DNA of 12,695 nt from Bacillota bacterium (GTDB taxonomy: Bacteria > Bacillota_E > Sulfobacillia > Sulfobacillales > Sulfobacillaceae). The translations under genes were made by a program, and so were the position numbers. This document shows positions 8,124 to 12,695 of the stretch, piece after piece. The stretch is from NCBI GenBank assembly GCA_021820645.1, contig JAKADJ010000039.1:1-12695 (forward strand). The letters are read 5' to 3'. The notes under the pieces were generated by a model, which ran no database searches, was not told the DNA's origin, and worked only from the letters and a program-made list of their open reading frames with translations. Positions within the stretch are counted from its first letter, which is position 1. Each line of letters opens with the position of its first letter.

Positions 8124-10871
8124 TTAGCTCGCCTTAACGATCTCTTGGTTGTACACTTCCATGATATCGCCAACCTTGATGTCATTGAACTTATCAACCC
8201 CGATACCGCACTCATACCCGGTTTGGACTTCTCTCACATCGTCTTTGAAGCGTCGCAGCGATCCGATCGCCCCATCGTGGACGATGGTCCCGTCGCGAAT
8301 TATACGAACCTTACCGCTGCGTAGTATTTTCCCTTCAACCACGTAGCATCCGCCGACCGCACCAATCTTGGGCACCCGGAACACTTCTCGGACTTCCGCC
8401 CGTCCTAATATAATCTCTTGGTACTTGGGCGCCAACATCCCGGTTAGAGCACTTTGGATATCGTCTATCACTTCGTAAATCACGCGGTATTGCCGGATAT
8501 CGACATGTTCTTTTTCGGCTAGTTGGCGGGCCTTGGATTCGGTTGACACCCCAAATCCTACAATAATCGCACCCGACGCTTGTGCCAACATGACGTCGGA
8601 TTCGGTCACGCTCCCGACCCCGGTGTGCAACACTCGGACTCGAGCCTCTTCATTCGATAGTTTCAAGATGGACTGTGACAAGGCCTCGGCAGAACCTTGA
8701 ACGTCCGCCTTAATCACTAAGTTAAGGTCCCGAATCGATTCATCTTTGAGTCGTTGATAAAACTCGTCAAGGGACACGCCACGGAGCCCCGCTTCGCTAC
8801 TTTGCCGGGTCCTTTCGAGTCGAGCATCCGCAATCATCTTAGCATGGCGCTCGTCTTCGAAGATGACGAAGTCATCACCCGCATCCGGTACCTGATTAAA
8901 GCCCAGGACCTCGACGGGCATCGAAGGTCCGGCGTCTTTAACACGTTGACCTCGGTCGTTTAAGAGGGCCCGCACTCTCCCCGTCACGGCCCCGGCCATA
9001 AACACGTCTCCCACGTGCAAAGTTCCTCGTGACACCAGCACCGTCGCCACCGGGCCTCTACCCTTATCTAGTTTGGCTTCAATGATGGTGCCTTGGGCGA
9101 GCCGATTGGGGTTGGCCGTTAATTCCAAGACGTCCGCCTGCAATAAGATGGACTCTAGGAGCCTATCCAGGCCCTCGCCAGTCCGAGCCGAAACCGGAAC
9201 CATCATGGTGTCACCACCCCACTCTTCAGACACCAGCCCATGTTCGGTCAATTCGGTCCTGACTCGTTCGGGGTTAGCGTCGGGCAAGTCCATCTTATTG
9301 ATGGCGACCACAATGGGTACCCCAGCCGCCTTGGCGTGATTGATCGCTTCGACTGTCTGCGGCATCACGCCATCGTTGGCGGCCACCACCAGGATCGCCA
9401 AATCGGTGACTTGAGCTCCACGAGCACGCATGGCCGTAAAGGCTTCGTGGCCTGGGGTATCTAAAAACACGACCGGGCGTTGGTTCCACTCGATGACGGA
9501 CGCACCGATGTGCTGGGTAATACCGCCGGCTTCAGATTGAGTGACCCGGCTCGATCGAATGCGATCCAACAACGAGGTTTTGCCGTGGTCCACATGGCCC
9601 ATGACAGTCACCACTGGGGGCCGTTCCTGTAGGGATTCTGGCGCGTCTTCGGTCCCTTGGATTAACTGTTCTTCTCGCTCTTCGACGGTCGCACGCTCTT
9701 CTACCGTAGCTCCCATTTCGGTTGCGACAATCACGGCGGTTTCTTTGTCAATTTCATGATTGAGCGTCGCCATGACACCTAATCCAATTAAATGTTTGAT
9801 CAATTCCGTGGCCTTGGCCCCAAGTTGATCGGCCAAATCTTTCACCAACATCGGTCCACTAATGACCACGTGGCGCGTAACCGGCGGCATGGTGTCTTGG
9901 CGTTGGTTACTCTTGGCGTTCTTGGATTTTCGTTTGTTGCCGAACCGCTCTTCATCCCACGAACGGAGTCGCTTATCAGGTGTGGACGGCCCGTTGGAGC
10001 GACGGTCTTTCCCACTATGACCGGTATTACGACGGCCCTGATCTTTTCCCAGGCGTGTCGCGGGTTGCGGAGCGGTGGCGCTACGTCCAGGGGCAGGACG
10101 GGGAGCGCCGGTTGTCGGCCCGCGACCGGTAGCCGAACCCGGCCGCGGGCCACCATAACCCCCACTACCGTTTGGACGTTGGTTTGGATAGCCGGCCCGA
10201 TCTCCCCCGCTGGGCCCTCGGTTTCCTTGGTACGGCGGGCGATCGCTGGGTCCGCGGTTTCCTTGATACGGTGGCCGTTCCCCGTTCGGACGATTGGGGT
10301 ACGGCGGACGGTCTGGACGGCTTTGGCCGCTTTGGGGCGGACGGCCTTGGTACCCTGGCCGAGATCCCGGAGTGCTCGGCCGGTTTTGATACGGTGGGCG
10401 TTCCGGGCGCGGGGTGCCTTGGTTGGTGGTTGGGCCTCGGTTTCCCTGGTATCCCGGACGGTCGCTGCCGCGCGACGTGGGATACGGTGTCCGTTCGGGA
10501 CGGTCTCCCGACGTTCTTGGCATCGGCGGGCGCGGCGTTTGTGGCCGGTTTGTCGGTCCGGGGGTCGTTGGCGCTTGACTTGGATACGGCCTGGGGCCGA
10601 CTCGGTTTGCCGTTGGTACTTCGGTCGGCGGATTTTGGGCCACGGGAACTCGCGCCGCGGGAGGTTTGGGCTCGGGCATGTTCTTTGGCTCCGGCGGTAG
10701 TTTTCCCTCCATGATGTTTCGCACCGTCTGAACCGCTTCCGGTTCCACCGTGCTCATATGATTCTTGATGTTTTCGACCTTGAGCCGATGTAGTAGGTCG
10801 ATGAGTCGTCGACTGTCGAGTTTGAGCTCCTTCGCCAACTCGTAAACCCGAACTTTGTCCTTTTCTGCCAC
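8124..10871 (-). CDS. infB: Translation initiation factor IF-2
   Basis: IF2 is the GTPase that brings initiator fMet-tRNA to the 30S subunit and promotes 50S joining. I choose the GTG at 10871 (915 residues; [16 protein letters not shown]), preceded by AGGGGGG at good spacing. The TTG at 10919 in the same frame lacks a ribosome site. Domains in the 915-residue numbering are: an IF2_N helical domain at about 3-54, a Pro/Gly/Arg/Tyr-rich disordered linker at about 59-329, and a second IF2_N region at about 337-386. The G domain follows with GHVDHGKTS at 425-433, DTPGH at 471-475, NKMD at 525-528 and SAR at 561-563. Then come domain II, domain III and the fMet-tRNA-binding C-terminal domain ([18 protein letters not shown]). 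It is long for a Firmicute IF2 because of the linker. The 5' 707 nt are also open in the ylxQ frame. Confidence 0.97.
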   Translation of the reverse strand: MAEKDKVRVYELAKELKLDSRRLIDLLHRLKVENIKNHMSTVEPEAVQTVRNIMEGKLPPEPKNMPEPKPPAARVPVAQNPPTEVPTANRVGPRPYPSQAPTTPGPTNRPQTPRPPMPRTSGDRPERTPYPTSRGSDRPGYQGNRGPTTNQGTPRPERPPYQNRPSTPGSRPGYQGRPPQSGQSRPDRPPYPNRPNGERPPYQGNRGPSDRPPYQGNRGPSGGDRAGYPNQRPNGSGGYGGPRPGSATGRGPTTGAPRPAPGRSATAPQPATRLGKDQGRRNTGHSGKDRRSNGPSTPDKRLRSWDEERFGNKRKSKNAKSNQRQDTMPPVTRHVVISGPMLVKDLADQLGAKATELIKHLIGLGVMATLNHEIDKETAVIVATEMGATVEERATVEEREEQLIQGTEDAPESLQERPPVVTVMGHVDHGKTSLLDRIRSSRVTQSEAGGITQHIGASVIEWNQRPVVFLDTPGHEAFTAMRARGAQVTDLAILVVAANDGVMPQTVEAINHAKAAGVPIVVAINKMDLPDANPERVRTELTEHGLVSEEWGGDTMMVPVSARTGEGLDRLLESILLQADVLELTANPNRLAQGTIIEAKLDKGRGPVATVLVSRGTLHVGDVFMAGAVTGRVRALLNDRGQRVKDAGPSMPVEVLGFNQVPDAGDDFVIFEDERHAKMIADARLERTRQSSEAGLRGVSLDEFYQRLKDESIRDLNLVIKADVQGSAEALSQSILKLSNEEARVRVLHTGVGSVTESDVMLAQASGAIIVGFGVSTESKARQLAEKEHVDIRQYRVIYEVIDDIQSALTGMLAPKYQEIILGRAEVREVFRVPKIGAVGGCYVVEGKILRSGKVRIIRDGTIVHDGAIGSLRRFKDDVREVQTGYECGIGVDKFNDIKVGDIMEVYNQEIVKAS
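10146..10508 (-). repeat. Degenerate repeats encoding the IF2 Pro/Arg/Tyr-rich linker
   Basis: The infB linker is built from degenerate copies of an [15 protein letters not shown] unit. The clearest pair is two adjacent 36-bp units at 10245-10280 and 10209-10244, encoding [12 protein letters not shown] and [12 protein letters not shown]. More diverged versions ([30 protein letters not shown]) lie upstream in the same frame. The expansion lies wholly in the disordered linker between the two N-terminal domains. It probably arose by slippage or unequal exchange, and its composition keeps other frames free of stops on both strands. Confidence 0.8.
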
Positions 10872-11184
10872 GCTGAATCCCCCCTGACAAGTCTCCCGAA
10901 GCCAATAAACGTTGTGCAATGTTCGAGTCTAAAATTGCGAGTACCGCGTGTGGCCCCATTCCAATGGATCGCCCCAGTTCTTCTTTGGTGCCTGCTCGGA
11001 GAATGGGTACGCCGAGGTCCTGAGTCCACAGGTGGTACTTGCGATAGAGCGACGGACCGGCGTCGGTCGATAAAATTAGTAACGCCACGTGTCCGGATTT
11101 TAGTGCTTTTTCAACTTGATTATTTCCCGGCGCCAAGGCACCGGCCCTGCGTGCGATTCCCATCCAATTTAGCCAACTGTTCAT
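10165..11184 (-). CDS. ylxQ: YlxQ, L7Ae-family RNA-binding protein, with an abnormal run-on 3' end
   Basis: The first roughly 100 residues (11184-10885) match Firmicute YlxQ (L7Ae/L30e/S12e family, K-turn RNA binding): WMGIARRAGALAPGNNQVEKAL at 7-28, VALLILSTDAG at 33-43, GTKEELGRSIG at 65-75, then HAVLAILDSNIAQRLL at 79-94. Known homologues of about 100 residues would end here, but no stop follows. The frame stays open for another 239 codons to a TAG at 10165, overlapping the first 707 nt of infB in a different frame. The extension is low-complexity, basic and rich in Ser, Pro, Arg, Lys and Thr, as expected from a shifted reading of the IF2 linker. It could be genuine dual coding, a recently lost stop, or a sequence error near the junction. 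TAAGGAG, sharing the ylxR stop, forms the ribosome site 8 nt before the ATG. Confidence 0.75.
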   Translation of the reverse strand: MNSWLNWMGIARRAGALAPGNNQVEKALKSGHVALLILSTDAGPSLYRKYHLWTQDLGVPILRAGTKEELGRSIGMGPHAVLAILDSNIAQRLLASGDLSGGIQRGRKGQSSGLRVGEGAQTRQSTTHRPTTSAQGRKHQESYEHGGTGSGSDGAKHHGGKTTAGAKEHARAQTSRGASSRGPKSADRSTNGKPSRPQAVSKSSANDPRTDKPATNAAPADAKNVGRPSRTDTVSHVARQRPSGIPGKPRPNHQPRHPAPGTPTVSKPAEHSGISARVPRPSAPKRPKPSRPSAVPQSSERGTATVSRKPRTQRSPAVPRKPRAQRGRSGRLSKPTSKR

Positions 11185-11192
11185 GGGTCTCC

Positions 11193-11459
11193 TTAGTTCG
11201 TAAGAGTGGCTTGAAAAAGCTCTTGCACCAGGTCCGGCGCAATCGGCTGCTCTAAAGCACGCTCCAAACGATGGTTTTTGATCCCGAGCTCAATACATTC
11301 GCGAGCCCGGCATAGATAGGCTCCGCGTCCAGATACTTTGCCCCTCATGTCAACCACCATAGATCCATCGGGACGACGCACCACCCGCAATAAATCACGC
11401 TTTGGTTTGGACTGGTTGCACGCCACGCATGTGCGCATCGGGACTTTTTTTGCTTTCAC
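11193..11459 (-). CDS. rnpM: YlxR/RnpM, RNA-binding regulator of RNase P
   Basis: This 88-residue protein carries the YlxR signature: PMRTCVACNQSKPKRDLLRVVR at 7-28, VDMRGKVSGRGAYLC at 36-50, and a basic C-terminal helix region. The cysteines C11, C14, C50 and C55 form the expected pair of clusters. In Bacillus subtilis the homologue binds RNase P RNA and lowers its activity (RnpM), and YlxR is also described as a nucleoid- and RNA-associated regulator; the role here is inferred from the family. The start is a GTG at 11459-11457, 4 nt after the nusA stop, with only a weak GGTGGTGA-like ribosome site, so coupling to nusA is likely. The later ATG at residue 8 would remove the conserved basic N-terminus. 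Confidence 0.93.
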   Translation of the reverse strand: MKAKKVPMRTCVACNQSKPKRDLLRVVRRPDGSMVVDMRGKVSGRGAYLCRARECIELGIKNHRLERALEQPIAPDLVQELFQATLTN

Positions 11460-11463
11460 CGAT

Positions 11464-12513
11464 TCACCACCAATTCCCCTGGCCTACTTGCGACTCAGAT
11501 CGGAGATCCACCTTCCAGCCGGTCAACTTAGCCGCCAGTCGCGCATTCTGCCCTTCTTTACCAATCCCTAAAGATAACTGATTGTCCGGAACCACCACGC
11601 GCGCGGCACGGGTATCGGTTTCGATGGTCACATTGGTCACCTGAGCCGGAGAAAGCGCGTTGGCCACCAGTACCGCAGGATCTGGATCCCATCGAATGAT
11701 ATCTAGCTTTTCCCCACGGAGTTCCTGCACAATCGACTGCACTCGGGCGCCGCGGTTGCCCACACACGATCCCACGGGATCAATATTCGGGTCTTCCGCC
11801 CATACCGCAATTTTGGTCCGGGCTCCGGCTTCTCGCGCAATTCCCTTGATTTCAACGACGCCTTCATGAATTTCCGGCACTTCTAGTTCAAACAAACGTC
11901 GGATGAGACCGGGATGGCTTCGCGACACGTAAATTTGTGGGCCCTTACTGGTTTTCTTGACTTCCACCACATAAAGTTTCACCCGCTCGTTGCCCCGAAG
12001 AAACTCGCCGGGTACCTGCTCACTAGGCATCATAATGGCTTCCGCGCGTCCGAGGTCGATATAAACCAGATTGCGCTCCGTGCGATGCACGAGTCCCGTT
12101 ACGATCTCGCCTTCCCGGTCTATGAATTCGTCGTAAATCATGCCGCGTTCCGCCTCGCGAATCCGCTGCACAATAACCTGCTTTGCAGTTTGAGCTGCAA
12201 TCCGCCCAAAGTTCTTTGGTGTGACCTCAAACTCGACGATGTCACCTTCAATCGACCCAGGACGCACCGTGAGCGCTTCATCCATACTAACTTCGAGACG
12301 ATGATCTTGAACCTCGGGCACCACAGTCTTTTGCGCCCATACTTGGGTGGCCCCGGACTCCCTATCGATGCGGACGCGCACGTTTTGCACCGAGCCGAAG
12401 TTGCGGCGATACGCCGAGATAAGAGCCGACTCAATGGCCTGAAATAAAATTTCCTTCTCGATTCCCTTTTCACGCTCTAAGTCACTGAGTGCGGCCAATA
12501 GCCCCTCATTCAC
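11464..12513 (-). CDS. nusA: Transcription elongation/termination factor NusA
   Basis: This 349-residue NusA binds RNA polymerase and the nascent RNA to modulate pausing, hairpin-dependent termination and antitermination. Domains in order are the polymerase-binding N-terminal domain at about 1-128, S1 at about 132-199 (GEIVTGLVHRTERNLVYIDLGRAEAI), KH1 at about 201-275 with VGSCVGNRGARV at 247-258, and KH2 at about 282-345 with LGIGKEGQNARLAAKL at 315-330. It lacks the acidic C-terminal repeats of proteobacterial NusA, as is usual in Firmicutes. The start is GTG at 12513-12511 with AGGGGGG at suitable spacing. Transcription probably begins at the promoter near 12640 and passes a terminator-like hairpin, suggesting feedback control. 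It is the first complete gene of the operon seen here; no rimP adjoins it. Confidence 0.97.
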   Translation of the reverse strand: MNEGLLAALSDLEREKGIEKEILFQAIESALISAYRRNFGSVQNVRVRIDRESGATQVWAQKTVVPEVQDHRLEVSMDEALTVRPGSIEGDIVEFEVTPKNFGRIAAQTAKQVIVQRIREAERGMIYDEFIDREGEIVTGLVHRTERNLVYIDLGRAEAIMMPSEQVPGEFLRGNERVKLYVVEVKKTSKGPQIYVSRSHPGLIRRLFELEVPEIHEGVVEIKGIAREAGARTKIAVWAEDPNIDPVGSCVGNRGARVQSIVQELRGEKLDIIRWDPDPAVLVANALSPAQVTNVTIETDTRAARVVVPDNQLSLGIGKEGQNARLAAKLTGWKVDLRSESQVGQGNWW

Positions 12514-12553
12514 CGTATAACCCCCCTAACGGGCGCTTTGCCCCTGTCAAGCG

Positions 12554-12581
12554 AAAAGAGTGGGCTCAAGCTCCCCACTCT
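12554..12581 (-). terminator. Terminator-like hairpin in the nusA leader (candidate attenuator)
   Basis: On the minus strand AGAGTGGG pairs perfectly with CCCACTCT around a 9-nt loop and is followed by TTTT then CGC. It is located downstream of the candidate promoter and about 40 nt before the nusA GTG. A stem with a weak U tract is the form that needs NusA for efficient termination, and a NusA-dependent attenuator is known in the leader of the B. subtilis nusA operon. The hairpin itself is seen directly; the autoregulatory role is inference. Confidence 0.65.
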
Positions 12582-12589
12582 GAGTCTCC

Positions 12590-12618
12590 AAAACCGACGC
12601 AAACACTTCGGTTTTTTT
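12590..12618. other. Second leader hairpin, terminator-shaped in both directions
   Basis: AAAACCGA pairs with TCGGTTTT around a 10-nt loop. Read on the plus strand the stem runs into seven T residues, and on the minus strand into four T then GG. It could be a bidirectional terminator protecting nusA from antisense transcription, or a 5' structural element of the nusA leader RNA that folds before the second hairpin. Confidence 0.5.
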
Positions 12619-12643
12619 GGTAACCCAAAAATCTCTCTTCTAT

Positions 12644-12672
12644 ATTCTAGCATATTGGCCAGGACATCACAA
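12644..12672 (-). promoter_or_regulatory. Candidate sigma-A-type promoter of the nusA operon
   Basis: The minus strand reads TTGTGA (four of six bases of the -35 consensus), a 17-nt spacer ending in TGC, then TAGAAT (five of six of the -10 consensus, with an extended TGn). The predicted start is near 12637, leaving a leader of about 125 nt before nusA. The spacing and extended -10 make this the best promoter in the window. Upstream of it (12673-12695) too little sequence remains to identify the preceding gene. Confidence 0.6.
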
Positions 12673-12695
12673 CCGTTGCGGGCGCGCTCGGAATC

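Larger units (their letters stand above)
12514..12637 (-). promoter_or_regulatory. nusA 5' leader RNA region
   Basis: This non-coding stretch contains, in transcription order, the AAAACCGA hairpin, the AGAGTGGG terminator-like hairpin, a short GGGC/GCCC hairpin at about 12530-12543, and the AGGGGGG ribosome site at 12521-12527. The last hairpin is close enough that its C-rich arm could compete for the G-rich ribosome site. No known riboswitch class is recognised. Confidence 0.5.

Noticed and set aside
9792..10714. Long plus-strand open frames (302 and 180 codons) opposite the IF2 linker.
   Set aside because: They mirror the repetitive Pro/Arg/Gly-rich infB coding sequence, have no ribosome site or recognisable domain, and are explained by the absence of stop-generating triplets in that composition.
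10880..10890. Programmed -1 frameshift on the six-G run fusing YlxQ to IF2.
   Set aside because: Relative to ylxQ, a -1 shift enters the third frame, which stops about 90 nt later, not the infB frame; infB also has its own start and ribosome site.
10872..10919. A 16-residue N-terminal extension of IF2 starting at TTG 10919.
   Set aside because: No ribosome site precedes the TTG, while the GTG at 10871 has AGGGGGG at proper spacing and begins the conserved IF2_N sequence.
11914..12447. A 177-codon plus-strand open frame opposite nusA.
   Set aside because: It lies wholly antisense to conserved NusA S1 and KH coding sequence, has no family resemblance and no promoter or ribosome site.
12531..12558. 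A perfect TTGACA at 12544-12549 on the minus strand as a -35 box for nusA.
   Set aside because: No acceptable -10 hexamer lies 16-18 nt downstream; the TTATAC beside the nusA start is about 24 nt away and would remove the leader.
12512..12695. A minus-strand frame open from the window edge to a TGA overlapping the nusA start, about 61 codons.
   Set aside because: It runs through the promoter and both hairpins, has no start or recognisable RimP features, and looks like chance openness.
1..12695. CRISPR arrays, insertion sequences, tRNA or rRNA genes, phage or defence systems.
   Set aside because: No spaced repeats, transposase or integrase motifs, cloverleaf sequences or defence domains were seen; nearly all the sequence is accounted for by housekeeping genes.

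Overview
The window is a housekeeping block of a bacterial chromosome in which every supported gene lies on the minus strand, so gene order runs from the right end to the left. The set nusA, ylxR (rnpM), ylxQ (L7Ae family), infB, rbfA, nrnA-type DHH phosphoesterase, truB, ribF, rpsO, pnp is the classical transcription/translation operon of Firmicutes. The side-by-side ylxR and ylxQ genes, the Firmicute-length NusA without acidic C-terminal repeats, and strong AGGAGG-like Shine-Dalgarno sites with many GTG starts all point to a moderately GC-rich Firmicute. A Sulfobacillus-like or clostridial relative is my guess, but the species cannot be fixed from this window.

Layout from right to left. Positions 12695-12514 hold a candidate promoter and a structured leader with a terminator-like hairpin, but no rimP gene directly ahead of nusA. 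Next come nusA (12513-11464), ylxR (11459-11193), ylxQ (from 11184, with no stop until 10165), infB (GTG start at 10871, end 8124), rbfA (8108-7758), nrnA (7765-6797), truB (6803-5904) and ribF (5917-4988). A candidate internal promoter sits at the end of ribF, followed by an unrecognised small ORF (4927-4724) and rpsO (4701-4432). A hairpin terminator starts in the rpsO stop codon. Then come pnp (4333-2129), an endonuclease IV gene (2132-1290) and the 5' part of a GH15 glycoside hydrolase (1293 to beyond position 1). The last three genes are joined by 4-nt GTGA/ATGA overlaps.

The genes work together in transcription elongation/termination (NusA), RNA-binding functions around RNase P and the ribosome (YlxR, YlxQ), translation initiation (IF2), 30S maturation (RbfA), nanoRNA turnover (NrnA), tRNA pseudouridylation (TruB), flavin cofactor synthesis (RibF), ribosome structure (S15) and RNA decay (PNPase). 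Endonuclease IV and the GH15 enzyme are an unusual tail on this operon.

I saw no mobile element, CRISPR array, tRNA, rRNA or novel defence system. The points most worth a second look are the roughly 700-nt out-of-frame run-on of ylxQ into infB, the attenuator-like nusA leader, the internal promoter plus orphan small ORF ahead of rpsO, and the coupled pnp-nfo-GH15 arrangement.
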